Assembly: GCA_014529385.2 (NCBI GenBank) | Contig: CM043962.1 | Location: 124,604,470-124,668,469 of the forward strand | DNA: 64,000 bases | Origin: Adiantum capillus-veneris | Lineage: Eukaryota > Streptophyta > Polypodiopsida > Polypodiales > Pteridaceae | Direction: 5' to 3' | Translations under genes and position numbers: made by a program | Shown here: positions 31,822 to 42,545 of the stretch, one piece after another | Numbering within the stretch: position 1 is the stretch's first letter | How the letters are laid out: each line of letters begins with the position of its first letter | The notes under the pieces: generated by a model | The model's input: only the letters and a program-made list of their open reading frames with translations | What the model was told of the DNA's origin: nothing | The model's database searches: none

Positions 31822-33374
31822 TGACGTGAGCAAAGCGAACCCCGAAACCCGACGGCCTCTAAAACACCGAGGACCAAATGGCGTGCCTCGAGCCTGTCAT
31901 GGTAAAGCAAACAAGGGGCACCACCTAGCTTCAGCGGCTAGGACGCAAACAACACACCACCATAACAAAGTTTTCATCCAAGAGAGATGGATGCTTGGGA
32001 GTAATGATGAAAAGGAAAGGGAATGAGATCAAGTGAGAGAGAGAGAGAGAGAGTGAGGGAGGGGGTATAGCGGCTTAGTACTTAGGCATCACAAAAGGAT
32101 GGCGAATCCGCACACCCTTCACATATACACAAGCTCACTCCAAAACACAAGACTAGGTGGCGATTCTGCACACCTCACATGGGCAACACATTGCAAGAAA
32201 ACATACTCACAAAACCTCAAGCTTTATTTAGAGAATTAGGCAATGAAATGGGGAGCATAGGGTAGGGGAATGAGAAGGGAGAGAGTGGTAGAGCACATGG
32301 AGGATAGGTGGGAGTTGATGGCGAAGACTCGCATGAGGATTATGGCCATCATCCGTCATTTAGTTGCCCTTCATCTTCCATAGCCAAGGGTGTAGAGGTC
32401 ATGCTCAAGACAAGCATGGTGATTGCGGTGATGGTGATGGTGTGGGTGTGTGTGTGTGCACTAGGCACACACAGTGCATAGTGTGTTCTTTGGTGATGTT
32501 GTGTGTGTACTTAGTGTGATGGTGACCCCTCTTTATATAGGGGAGGAGGGGGGAGAAATTCTAGAATTTAGAAATGAAGAAATCATTATCTACATAGGCC
32601 ATGTGACTGTGGGCCCCACTTGTCTGGCTGTGTGTATATGTACCAGAACAGCAGTCTCATGAGAGAGAGACTAAGAGAGAGAGATGGGTTGATGAAAAAA
32701 AGTGAGAGGTGACATGGAGAATAAAGCAATTACAAGAGGGGAGAGAGGGGAGTGTGTTCAGAGGTGAATCTGTGTGCAGATGTGTGTGAACACAAGAAAA
32801 ATCAGGTGACCACCGGGTGGGGATGGGTCTGTGGGCACCTTTTTCAGTGAAACTGAGTGTGTGTGAGTGTGGGGGAGGTTATTTAGCTACAAGACAAGAG
32901 ACATGGCGCCCTTTAGAGAGAGAGGGGGATATTTGGGTCATGGGATATGATAGGAGAGAGAAAGAGGGGGTGGGGTATACTATTTTGGAGGATAGGGTAA
33001 GTTGCATGTGAGTTAGGGTGCATTATTGGTGAGTTATAATGCATTATTGGTGAGAGGTGGGGTAGCTTGAGGGGAGAGAGAAAGGAGAAAGGACAAGGGG
33101 AAGAGAGAGGGGGTTGACCTTTTGAGTGGAGGAGAGGAAAAGGGACACCCGGCGGGGCAACAGTGAAGAAAAAGGAGGCAAGGTGGGGATGGGCTACCCC
33201 GCAGGCATGAGGTGGCCTATTTTACCTTTGTTATATATTTACATAATCATACTTTATTTTTTTTTCTTACTTTTTCCAATGCCTTTTATCACTTCCTCCA
33301 TAAGAGGGGGTTTTCATGGGGTGGGGACGAGAGAAGAGGGGTATAGGAGCTTGGCTTGTGAAAAGCCTACATCA
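31822..33374 (-). repeat. 3' LTR of element E (1553 bp)
   Basis: It matches 39482-41022 over its whole length. On the minus strand it starts TGATG and ends CTCACGTCA. It contains GA and GT microsatellites, the duplicated phrase GCATTATTGGTGAG, and a TATA box CTATATAAAG (minus, 32531-32540). Open frames inside occur in both copies and are not genes. Confidence 0.95.
32531..32540 (-). promoter_or_regulatory. TATA box in LTR of element E
   Basis: CTATATAAAG on the minus strand, conserved at the same place in the other LTR (40195-40204). Transcription would run toward the element's interior from the 5' LTR copy. Confidence 0.6.
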
Positions 33375-33378
33375 TTAG

Positions 33379-33390
33379 CCCTCCCCTTTT
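33379..33390 (-). other. Polypurine tract of element E
   Basis: Minus-strand AAAAGGGGAGGG lies a few bases before the 3' LTR start (TGATG) and just after the integrase stop. Confidence 0.8.
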
Positions 33391-33402
33391 GGCTAGAGGC
33401 AT

Positions 33403-34446
33403 TCATGTCTCTAGCTCATTTGTTTGATCATTATCGTCGGAGGTGGCGGCTGATGGTGTGTCCTCATCTAGAATGTCAATTGGTGGAGCCTGGTCAAATC
33501 GAAGAAAATAAGGTTTAAGTCGCCAACCATTTACCCTGGTTTTATGAAGTTTTCCATCAGCCTCCATAAGTTGGTAGCTTCCATTGGCATACTTTTTCCT
33601 GACGATGAAAGGACCTTCCCAACGGAGTAGGAGTTTCTTATCCTTGCACGTGTCGAAGCAATTGTTGTAGCGGAGCACCAACATTCCTTTCTTCAATTCT
33701 TTTTTTCGGAGATGCTCGTTAAAGTTAAGCCGTCTATGCTCTGCTTGTGCTGCATAATAATTTATTGCTTCTTCTCGGTCCAGGTGCAGTCTTTCCAAGT
33801 TGATGATGTGATCTCTCAAATGCATGTTGGGTTGTTGAAGCTGGCTTGCCATTACTCTGAGACTTTGTAGTTGCACTTCAATGGGCAAGATTGCTTCCTT
33901 ACCAAATACTAGATGATACGGTGTGAATCCCAAGGATGTACGAAATGAAGTTCTGTAGGCCCATAAAGCTGGCAGTAGATACTTATCCCAGTCTCCAGGA
34001 TGATTGTTTACCTGCTTGGCAAGAATTTTAGAAACCATTCCATTTACCTTTTCAACTAGGCCATTACATTGAGGGTAATATGGTGAAGAGTGCCTCCTTG
34101 TAATGCCCAGTTTCTACATTAATTCTCCTACCAAGTCTGCTCTGAAACCTGGCCCTCTATCAGAGATGATCTCTAAAGGTGTGCCAAACCTACAGCATAT
34201 GTGCTCGTAGATAAATTTAGCTACCTCTACCGCTATGATTCTAGTGGTGGCTGTAGCCTCTGTCCATCTAGTCATGTAGTCGACCCCCATGATAATGTAG
34301 AATTTTCCTGAGTTGGCCCTAGGTAATGGCCCAATGGCATCGATACCCCATTTTTCAAATGGGCCATATGAGAGAATAGGTGTCTGTGGTTCAGGCATAA
34401 GTGACCTAGTGCCGGCCTTTTGACACAACTTACATGTTTTGCACTA
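33403..34446 (-). pseudogene. Element E: integrase core and C-terminus
   Basis: One frame, continuous with 34444-36141, broken by TAG codons at 34444-34446 (a Trp expected in HH-CKTC) and 34114-34116 (a Gln expected in LM-KLG). Both could come from C-to-T changes. Core motifs: KWGIDAIGPLP, GVDYMTRWTEA, IISDRGPGFRA, YYPQCNGLVEKVNG. C-terminus: LWAYRTSFR, VFGKEAILP and the GPF motif RWEGPFIV, then VNGWRLKPY. It ends in an acidic tail, 25 nt or so from the LTR. Confidence 0.92.
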
Positions 34447-36141
34447 GTGGTGTACATCACGGTTGAGGCTAGGCCATATGAAGCCTGCCTGCAAGATTTT
34501 CCTACTTGTTATGTCTAGGGCAAAGTGACCACCACAAACCCCATCGTGACAGCTAGCAATTACTCCCGTGATTTCCTGAGAGAGAGGGACCTTCCTGAGT
34601 ATTTGGTCCTTACCCTTACAGTACAAACCGTCATTGATGAGTCGATACCTTGTGGCCTTCCGCGTCAGCCATTGCTTCTGTCCCTTTGTTAAATCTGATG
34701 GGCATTCCCCTGTTTCCAAAAAATGCATGATGTCAGGCAAGGCATCACTTCCTTGAAATAGAGGGAGCTTTAGTTTTATTGCTCCAACCACCACTTCCTG
34801 TAGTCTTTCGCTTGCTAGGGCATCTGCTTCTTGGTTTTGAGCCCTTGGGATATGGTGTATTTGAACTTCTTCAAACTTACCCAACAAGGTTTTTACACCA
34901 CTTAAGTGAGTCCTTAAACTATGATTCTTGCATGTCCATGCTCCATTTACTTGCCTTACCAGAAGTAGAGCATCCCCAAATACATTAAGGCGTTGTACAC
35001 CTTGCGAGACGCACCATTGTAGACCCTTGGTTAGTGCTGCATACTCAGCTTCATTGTTAGAATGTGAATCTAACAATTGGCCCAACGAAAATACCTTTGT
35101 CCCTTTGTCATCAAAGACCACTATGCCTGCAGCTGCTTTGTCGGACGCTCGCTTGTAGGCTCCATCAAAGTAGAGAGAGTATGCTCCTTCTACCATCTGT
35201 GGTACTGGAGGTAATCGGACTTCTCCTTCCTTAGATTGCTTCTCCTTCCTTTCAAAGACTTGGTAGGTCATAAGTCCCCCCAAACTTGCCCTTGTCGTGC
35301 TTTCTACCTGTACCGTGTAGTCAAACTCTTGCAGACGAACTAGCCATTTAGTAATTCTAGCAGACACATCCATGTGTTGTACAACATAGGGAAATATTTC
35401 ATCCGTGGTTAGAATCACAAATTGCTTAGGCAGCAAATATGACCTAAACTTTGTAGTTGCAAATCTAAGAGCTAGGACTAAGTGTTCCACATGGGTGAAA
35501 CCTTTCTCTCCTTCTGTCATCATTTGACTAGAGAAGTAGATTGGCCTCATGAAAGATGTCGTCGTATCCTTTTGGAGTAGCACAGCCCCCAATGAGTCAT
35601 CACCAACACTTGAGGTGACATAGAATTTTTCATCCCACTTAGGTGGTGAGATAGTTGGCAGAGTGGCTAAGACCTCCTTTACCTTGTTGTAGTGATGTTT
35701 GCTTTCCTCATCCCAAGTGAAAGTTGATCTTTGAGTGAGTTGTTGCAGTGGTAGAACAAGTTGTGATAGTAGATGTATGAATCTACTTAAGCACCTCACC
35801 TTCTGTAGAAAAGAGACCAGTTGACGTGCGGTCGTTGGTGAAGGTAGGGCTATGAGTGCGGACACCTTACTTGGGTCGGCGTTGATACCTTTTGCTGAAA
35901 TTTCATGGCCTAGTAGAATGACTTTACTCTCCCCAATGTGGCATTTATCCACATTTAATTGCCCACCTAGGCTCTGCAACCTGGCCAAACCTTCAGTTAC
36001 CTTTTCTAAATGTGAAATACGGGAGCTATATATACAAAAATCATCAATGAACACTCTTATGGATGTTCCAAAGAACGGTTGAAAAACATATGTGACATAT
36101 CTTTGGAATGTGGCAGGTGCATTTGTGAGACCAAATGGCAT
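34444..36141 (-). pseudogene. Element E: RT palm, RNase H, second RNase H, integrase zinc module
   Basis: 565 codons: RT (MPFGLTNAPATFQR, FIDDFCIYS at 31-34, GHEISAKGI), RT-linked RNase H (KFYVTSSVGDDSLGAVL, FATTKFRSYLL), then the archaeal-type RNase H (LYFDGAYKRASDKAAAG, SNNEAEYAALTKGL, VFGDALLLVRQVNG, PRAQNQEADALAS). The integrase H2C2 module starts at CHDGVCGGHFALD. The first Asp of the RT-linked RNase H is not evident, as usual when a second RNase H has taken over. Confidence 0.92.
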
Positions 36142-36305
36142 AACCCTGTATGCAAAACAACCCCATGGCGTGATAAAAGTGGTTTTTATCTTCCAAGGCT
36201 ATGCGTATTTGAAAGTATCCAGAATAACCATCAAAGACGGTATAGCATTTCATCCAAGAAAGGGAGAGGAAAGTGGTCTCTCTTTGTAGCTGCATTTAGT
36301 GGTTA
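36142..36305 (-). pseudogene. Element E: RT middle part with stop and frameshifts
   Basis: The gag-protease-RT ORF ends at a TAA (36303-36305) where RT should read VDYKPLNAATK. The sequence then continues PLNAATKRDHFPLPFLDEML, shifts frame near 36245, reads YTVFDGYSGYFQIRIALEDK, and shifts again before the palm ORF. These lesions alone inactivate E. Confidence 0.85.
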
Positions 36306-38627
36306 GTAGTCAACACAGACCCTCCACTTACCATTCTTTTTAGGCGTCACCACTACGGGTGACACCCATTCTGAGTTTTCTACAGGATAGATGAATCCCG
36401 CCTCCATCAGTTTCCTTACCTCGGCCAAGAGTGCCTTTTCTTGTATGACCCCCAATCGTCGTAGCTTTTGCACAACTGGTTTTACCCCTTCCTTCAACTT
36501 AATATGATGTTCCACCACTGTAATGCCTGTGATTCTTTCATAGTTGTCAATGAACAGGTTAGGAAATCCCATCAACATTTGCAAAAGACTATCTTTCTCC
36601 TCAAGTTTTAATTCCGTAGACAACATACCCTTCAACCTACTTCCTCCTAGGCCAGGTGATTTGCTCTCCTCTTCATTGGGTTGCCCTTTTGGTGATGGAT
36701 CACCAGTTGTGCTTACCCTTTGTGGATCCTTCATAATGATACCCACCACATCAATGGAACTGTCACTTTCGTCGGTGGATGTGGTCTCCTCCTCAGAACC
36801 GGAAGATTCGCTAGTGGTTTCATCTGCCGATGTTTCCAGGTTCATTTGCTTCTGCTTGCCAATCCTCATGTCGTAGTAGATTGTCCCCCCTTTCTTACCG
36901 GTCATGCGTAGAAGGCCAGTACCCCAGTCCTGTTTTGCCTTCATGTCCATCAACCATGGCCTTCCCAAAATTAGTGGATAGCCCTCCCCCTTAGTAGGCA
37001 TTACAAAAACATCTACCTCTACCTCAGTGTTGAAAGCTTTGATTTTCACGGCACTTACCACACCCACACACTTTACTTTTGCGTTGTTTGCCATCTTTGC
37101 CTTGCATGGAGAAGGCCTGTCAACCTCGAGCTCTAATCGAAGCATCATAGCTTCGCTCATTACACAGATTTGTGCACCTCCATCAATGTAGGTGTTTCCA
37201 ACCCTCTTTCCTTTTATGTTTACGTCGACAATTGGAAGGATGTCATCCATGTTGCATCCCGAAATTGCTCCGGCTACCTTTGTTTTGGAGCGTCTTGTAC
37301 TTACCATTTTAGACCATTGTCGCCTTACTTTTGGTGCAAGATGTAGCAGTTGTGGCCATGTAATCTTCGGTCCTTGCTCTGCCACATCCAATGTTAGATC
37401 ATAGGGCTTAGAACTTTCCCCTAGCTGGAAGTCGGTGATGCCCAATTTCCGTCGTGGCCTGGATGGCCTCTTGCTAGTTTCTCCTCTCATGCTTGTCTCA
37501 TCATCTGATTGTGTAGCTTTCTCCCTCCTAGCTCTTTTCATAGTCATGGCTTCAAGTGGTTCTAAAAAGGTTACCTTCTCCTTACCCTTGTCCCTCTCCT
37601 TTGCTCTGGGTGGATCCACTACTATGGCTTTTCCTTTCTCTTCTAGCCTTATGATGTTTATAGGGCGATCAGGTGGTGAGGCTGGTGGAAGAGGTGGGAT
37701 GGATGCTTGTAGTGGTGTCTGGGGTGGACGTAGAATTTGCGTTGGTGGGGGTGGTGCTCGGGGTGGGGGTGTTCTTTCTCTAGGGGGTGACAATTGGTTC
37801 CTCCTACCTCCTCTATTATAATTTTGTCGTGGTTTGGGACAGTAGTACATACCGTGACCGTCTTCTCCGCAGTTATAGCAATGATACTCCCTGTTTTGTC
37901 GTCGTGCTCTTCCAAGGTCTTGATCTCTTTCTTGACTCCTCCGTTGTTGTATTAAGTGGACAGACAAATTTTGCAGTTGGTCAGTAATATTGGCCAACAT
38001 ATCTTGTTGGTCATCTCTTACCCCAAGAGCCGGTGGTGGTGGTAGAATGGTGGTTGTCGTAGTTGCTGGTCGATGCGATGTTCCTGATTCTGTTGACTCG
38101 GTTTCTTTGGCTTTCGTTCGCAGCTTCTTGTCTTTAAGGCGAGCAATCTCAACGCCTAACTCGTACGTAGCCGGGAATCTACCTTTCACCTTCTCCTTGA
38201 GAAGCGGCCATAAGCCATGCGTGAACCGATCTTTTTTTAGGAAATCGGGTGCAACTTCCCCCCTAGCCAGTGACTCAACCCACCGTTCCCACAAATCCAC
38301 AAATTTGGACTCATAGGTGGCATATTCTAAAAGACCCTCCTGCTTCAAGTCTCTCAACTTGTCCCACAACTTTTCTGAAGTGGTACCTCCCCCAAAGCAC
38401 CTCTTAAAAGCGGTTTTTAAGGGTTCCCAGTCATCCTTGGTTTCTTGTGGAAGTGCATTGTACCATGATCTAGCTTCTATCTGCATGAGATGCTTAAAGA
38501 TTCTAACCCGGGATTCATCCGTATCTTTGTTGCTCACTACACATGCTACTTCAAAGTCATCTAGGAAGTCTGTTACCAAATCCTCCCCTTTCTTTCCTTT
38601 AAATGTTGGAAATGCTACACTTGCCAT
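36303..38627 (-). pseudogene. Element E: gag, protease and RT N-terminus
   Basis: 774 codons from MASVAFPTFKGKKG; the frame is open 10 codons further upstream, but this Met matches MAFSYPEFHG in D. Gag capsid: FLDDFEVACVV, WYNALPQETKDDWEPLKTAF, LWERWVESL. Zinc knuckle CYNCGEDGHGMYYC (C-x2-C-x4-H-x4-C). A Pro-rich stretch is followed by a Lys-rich one. Protease: YIDGGAQICVM ... PLILGRPWLMDMK (D-G-G). RT start: VVQKLRRLG, FIYPVENSEWVSPVVV, KWRVCVDY then TAA. Gag, protease and RT are one frame, as in many Tat elements. Confidence 0.92.
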
Positions 38628-38709
38628 GATTACTGAGAGAGAGCTAGAAAGACACACTGCTTACTTGCAAAAGTTTTTTTCTTCTTTACAAGGAGGCGTG
38701 TATACCCTC

Positions 38710-38928
38710 TTATACTAGGACATAGATTAAAACTTCAAACGGTACATTGCCTTGTACCAAAGGTAAGACAAATGGTTGATCTGATGCCAGAACCTCCAAA
38801 AACCGCTCCCCACTCGGCATGGTGTCAATGACGTGCTGGTAGTGAGCATTCAAATCCAGTATTACCTTGATTGAGCGTACACGTGTTGGTATGTGTGATC
38901 TGTCTTGAGGTAGGTTGTACTGATTCAT
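38710..38928 (-). CDS. Element E: conserved small leader ORF upstream of gag
   Basis: A 72-codon ORF begins MNQYNLPQDRSHIPTRVRS and ends in a hydrophobic tail FEVLIYVLV. It ends about 80 nt before the gag start. Element D has a homologous ORF at the same place (41594-41836) with matching ends: RFLEVL/RLREIL, PFVLPLV/PVVIPMI and FEVLIYVLV/FDVHVFILI. The function is unknown. Conservation of length, stop and pattern argues that it is, or was, translated. Confidence 0.6.
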   Translation of the reverse strand: MNQYNLPQDRSHIPTRVRSIKVILDLNAHYQHVIDTMPSGERFLEVLASDQPFVLPLVQGNVPFEVLIYVLV

Positions 38929-38945
38929 GTGAAGCTTAGAGGTAC

Positions 38946-39170
38946 TTAGTCACTGTCCAAGCTTGTGGGAGAGGGTGGTGTTCTTTCCTGAAACAGACTC
39001 AGTAGATCCCTAGTTTCTCTAGTGAGAGTGTGATCCAATGCTTCCGTTATCTGTGCTGCAGCATCAGGTGCGACTTGAAAACTGACTGTGATAATTACCT
39101 CGGTGACTTGAGTTACACTATTCTCAAAGTAGAATAGTGTTGATTCTCTATTGTGTAGAGCTCTTTCCAT
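38946..39170 (-). CDS. Element E: second leader ORF
   Basis: A 74-codon ORF beginning MERALHNRESTLFYFENSV. It contains a beta-like stretch (VTEVIITVSFQVAPDAAAQ), a helical stretch and an acidic Pro-rich end. It starts within the last codons of the 39148-39408 ORF and ends 17 nt before the 38928 start, so the three leader ORFs are nearly contiguous. I found no counterpart in D. It could be one exon-like or frameshifted accessory ORF rather than three. Confidence 0.35.
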   Translation of the reverse strand: MERALHNRESTLFYFENSVTQVTEVIITVSFQVAPDAAAQITEALDHTLTRETRDLLSLFQERTPPSPTSLDSD

Positions 39171-39408
39171 TTTGTTGTTGTGGGTTGGTTGTAGGTTGCG
39201 GACATGGTTTCGACCTTCTCCTTCTTCTTCTTGGCACTTGGCCTATGTATATCCACTGGGTTTGGCGTGTTGGTTGACTCTCACATTGCAAATCGATTAC
39301 TGTTACGCCTGGCACTCGAGCTTTGATGGAGATGCGGAGTTCGTCTAGTTGTGCTTGGAGCTCTTCTTCTGTCGTCCAAGTAGCAAATCCTGCTAGCCAT
39401 TCATCCAT
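39148..39408 (-). CDS. Element E: first leader ORF
   Basis: An 86-codon ORF starting MDEWLAGFATWTTEEELQ, about 55 nt after the primer site. It has an amphipathic helix (EEELQAQLDELRISIKARV), a beta-like middle and a very basic run (RRRRRR) followed by a Pro/Gln-rich end. A basic N-terminal protein upstream of gag recalls ORF1 of Ogre elements by position only. No domain is recognised. Confidence 0.4.
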   Translation of the reverse strand: MDEWLAGFATWTTEEELQAQLDELRISIKARVPGVTVIDLQCESQPTRQTQWIYIGQVPRRRRRRSKPCPQPTTNPQQQNGKSSTQ

Positions 39409-39461
39409 TCACAATAGGTTAAGGGTTTCAGTCTTGTAAACTGAAGGGTTTCATGAAAAGA

Positions 39462-39479
39462 TCCTCATTGGGGGCACCA
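39462..39479 (-). other. Primer binding site of element E
   Basis: On the minus strand TGGTGCCCCCAATGAGGA lies 2 nt from the LTR end. Element D has the same type (TGGTGCCCCCACGGAGGA). I do not assign the tRNA with certainty. Confidence 0.85.
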
Positions 39480-39481
39480 AA

Positions 39482-41022
39482 TGACGTGAGCAAAGCGAAC
39501 CCCGAACCCGGACGGCCTCTAAAACACCGGGGACCGAATGGCGTGCCTCGAGCCTGTCATGGTAAAGCAAACAAGGGGCACCACCTAGCTTCAGCGGCTA
39601 GGACGCAAAGAACACACCACCATAACAAAGTTTTCATCCAAGAGAGATGGATGCTTGGGAGTAATGATGAAAAGAAAAGGGAATGAGATCAAGTGAGAGA
39701 GAGAGAGAGAGAGAGAGTGAGGGAGGGGGTATAGCGGCTTAGTACTTAGGCATCACAAAAGGATGGCGAATCCGCACACCCTTCACATATACACAAGCTC
39801 ACTCCAAAACACAAGACTAGTTGGCGATTCCGCACACCTCACATGGGCAACACATTGCAAGAAAACATACTCACAAAACCTCAAGCTTTATTTAAAGAAT
39901 TAGGCGATGAAATGGGGAGCATAGGGTAGGGGAATGAGAAGGGAGAGAGTGGTAGAGCACATGGCGGATAGGTGGGAGTTGATGGCGAAGACTCGCACGA
40001 GGATTATGGCCATCATCCGTCATTTAGTTGCCCTCCATCTTCCATAACCAAGGGTGTAGAGGTCATGCTCAAGACAAGCATGGTGATTGCGGTGATGGTG
40101 TTGGTGTGGGTGTGTGTGTGTGAACTAGGCACACACAGTGCATAGTGTGTTCTTTGGTGATGTTGTGTGTGTACTTAGTGTGATGGTGACCCCTCTTTAT
40201 ATAGGGGATGAGGGGGGATAAATTCTAGAATTTAGAAATGAAGAAATCATTATCTACATAGGCCATGTGACTATGGGCCCCACTTGTCTGGCTGTGTGTA
40301 TATGTGCCAGAACAGCAGTATCATGAGAGAGAGATGGGTTGATGAAAAAAAGTGAGGTGACATGGAGAATAAAGTAATTACAAGAGGGGAGAGAGGGGAG
40401 TGTGTTCAGAGGTGAATCTGTTTGCAGATGTGTGTGAACACAAGAAAAATCAGGTAACCACCTGGTGGGGATGGGTCTGTGGGCACCTTTTTCAGTGAAA
40501 CTGAGTGTGTGTGAGTGTGGGGGAGGTTATTTAGCTACAAGACAAGAGACATGGCGCCCTTTAGAGAGAGAGGGGGGTATTTGGGTCATGGGATATGATA
40601 GGAGAGAGAAAGAGGGGGTGGGGTATACTATTTTGGAAGATAGGGTAAGTTGCATGTGAGTTAGGGTGCATTATTGGTGAGTTATAATGCATTATTGGTG
40701 AGAGGTGGGGTAGCTTGAGGGGAGAGAGAAAGGAGAAAGGAAAAGGGGAAGAGAGAGGGGGTTGACCTTTTGAGTGGAGGAGAGGAAAAGGGACACCCGG
40801 CAGGGCAATAGTGAAGAAAAAGGAGGCAAGGTGGGGATGGGCTACCCCGCAGGCATGAGGTGGCCCATTTTACCTTTCTTATATATTTACATAATCATAC
40901 TTTATTTTTTTTTCTTACTTTTTCCAATGCCTTTTATCACTTCCTCCATAAGAGGGGGTTTTCATGGGGTGGGGACGAGAGAAGAGGGGTATGGGAGCTT
41001 GGCTTGTGAAAAGCCTCCATCA
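39482..41022 (-). repeat. 5' LTR of element E (1541 bp)
   Basis: It is a near-identical copy of 31822-33374, with small indels in GA/GT runs accounting for the 12-bp length difference. The TATA box is at 40195-40204 on the minus strand. Confidence 0.95.
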
Positions 41023-41491
41023 GCGTCTTTAGCTCCACTCTTCAACGTATATTCTCCCAAAGACCAGCCAAGAAGCTGTCCTTCATCATCATGTCAGGTG
41101 GAGGTACTTGTGGTGCTAACGCCTTGCACATCCGCTCCCATGCCAATGAAAACTTTCGTATGTAAGCATCTACCGGCTCACCTTTCTTTTGCACTAAAAC
41201 CTGAACTTCTTGCCACACTTTGTCAGGATCTTCTATCTTTACAAATTCCACTTCCAATCCATGCCTTAGATTGTCCCAACTCAATCTTACGGGTGGATCC
41301 GCTGCACGCAACTCCTCTTCAAATGCTTTGGACCAAACTCGTCCATCACTCTTCAAACAAATTTGAATAAGACGTAATATCTGTGCTGGGTCATGGATCT
41401 GGTTGTTAATGCATGCAACCTCCATCTTTTCCAAAAAGTCTTCCACATATTTATTACTTCTTCCATGAAACTCCGGATAAGAGAACGCCAT
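41023..41491 (-). pseudogene. Element D: gag N-terminal part
   Basis: It starts at MAFSYPEFHGRSNKYVEDF (the frame is open upstream to 41536). Capsid motifs: FLEKMEVACINN, LSWDNLRHGLEVEF, KFSLAWERMCKAL, DSFLAGLWENIR. A TGA at 41042-41044 follows, and then the E insertion. It aligns with gag of E. The continuation (KTRAYEDALEV) is at 31821 and in frame once E is removed. Confidence 0.9.
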
Positions 41492-41593
41492 GGCTACCCA
41501 AGTTACAATGCTTTGAGAACCCCTTCGAACACACATCCAAGAACCAAAAAAATTTCACTACCCAATCCCCAGAAACTTCAATGGAGCTCAACT

Positions 41594-41836
41594 TTAGATA
41601 AGGATGAACACATGCACATCAAATGAGTTCTCATAGTTAATCATTGGAATTACAACAGGCAAAGGACATTCCAGTATCTCCCTTAATCTTCTTGGCCCGA
41701 ACATAAAGACTATGCGCTGCTGGAAAAAAATCTTCCTGGACACATGAACATTTATCTCGATTCTTTGAGTTAAATGAAATGGAGTGAATTGAGGGCCATT
41801 TTGATCATCCATTAAAGCCAACCATGAAGCTCCCAA
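41594..41836 (-). CDS. Element D: conserved small leader ORF upstream of gag
   Basis: An 80-codon ORF; the homologous part starts at MDDQNGPQFTPFHLTQRIE (41812) and ends FDVHVFILI-stop. It lies about 100 nt before gag. It pairs with the ORF at 38710-38928 of E over its whole length with shared hydrophobic positions and the same C-terminal end. The function is unknown. Confidence 0.6.
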   Translation of the reverse strand: MGASWLALMDDQNGPQFTPFHLTQRIEINVHVSRKIFFQQRIVFMFGPRRLREILECPLPVVIPMINYENSFDVHVFILI

Positions 41837-42522
41837 GAAGGCACACCTGACTTAACCTCTGATTTTGCCAAAACTTCAGTAGCATAACAACATAAATGGC
41901 TCAAAAGGCCAAAAGGCCAAAAAACCAGCCATCATAACTTGGGAAAATTTTTGCAGAGTTTCCCTAGAAATAGAGCAGTAGGAACCCAAAATATAGACTG
42001 TATATATATGCATAAACTGTCAACAATAGAACCCGAGCATCAAATAGGACTCACTAGTATATAGCCTATGGCAAGGTCACGAAAAGGGTGTTCCAGCTAC
42101 CTGTATCACCGAAAGGATCTCCACATTTGAGAATCCCCCAGCTCAATAAAACCTCACGCTATCGAGCCTCACACGAAGGCTAATGCAGATCGCGTATAGT
42201 CAAGTCTCAGAAATGACTATCTTCTAGACCAAGTCTCAGAAATGGCTGGGACTGCCAAATAAAACCATATATGGCTCCACAAATGTGTACAATGGCAGTT
42301 TCCACAAGTAAAATACAATCCAACAGACAATGCGCTCAAACAGGCGCCAAGTGATGCATACCCACAATAGCTGCAAGGGACATCACTGCTAGTATATCAC
42401 TGTACTCCAGCTACCTGTACCTGTACCTGTCCCTGTAACCTGTAACCTGTAACCTGTAATCTGCAACTTGTAATCCTGAATCTCGTTGCTTGAAGCTCGA
42501 AGCAGAAGGTGCCTGAAGAAGA
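41837..42522 (-). other. Element D: leader, no gene seen
   Basis: Between primer site and the leader ORF I see no open frame with support. Near 42417-42470 short CCTGTAAC/CCTGTACC words repeat several times. Confidence 0.5.
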
Positions 42523-42540
42523 TCCTCCGTGGGGGCACCA
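42523..42540 (-). other. Primer binding site of element D
   Basis: Minus-strand TGGTGCCCCCACGGAGGA, same class as in element E, a few bases from the presumed LTR end at 42546. Confidence 0.8.
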
Positions 42541-42545
42541 AAAGA

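Larger units (their letters stand above)
31822..41022 (-). mobile_element. Complete Tat-type gypsy element E (9.2 kb)
   Basis: Two LTRs of about 1.55 kb (31822-33374 and 39482-41022) in direct orientation differ by only a few percent by eye. The minus-strand interior has primer site, leader ORFs, gag-protease-RT, RNase H, second RNase H, integrase and polypurine tract. It is inserted in gag of D. The flanks AAGAC and AAAAC look like an imperfect 5-bp target duplication, with two extra bases GC next to the 5' LTR. Removing E rejoins D gag in frame. E itself carries stops and frameshifts. Confidence 0.93.

Noticed and set aside
32817-33518. Plus-strand ORFs inside the LTR of E, also at 40465-41370
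   Set aside because: They occur in both LTR copies because the LTRs are near-identical, are antisense to the element, and show no motif.
37435-38718. Long plus-strand ORFs opposite gag of element E
   Set aside because: They are antisense shadows of the gag-protease frame; composition mirrors the coding strand.
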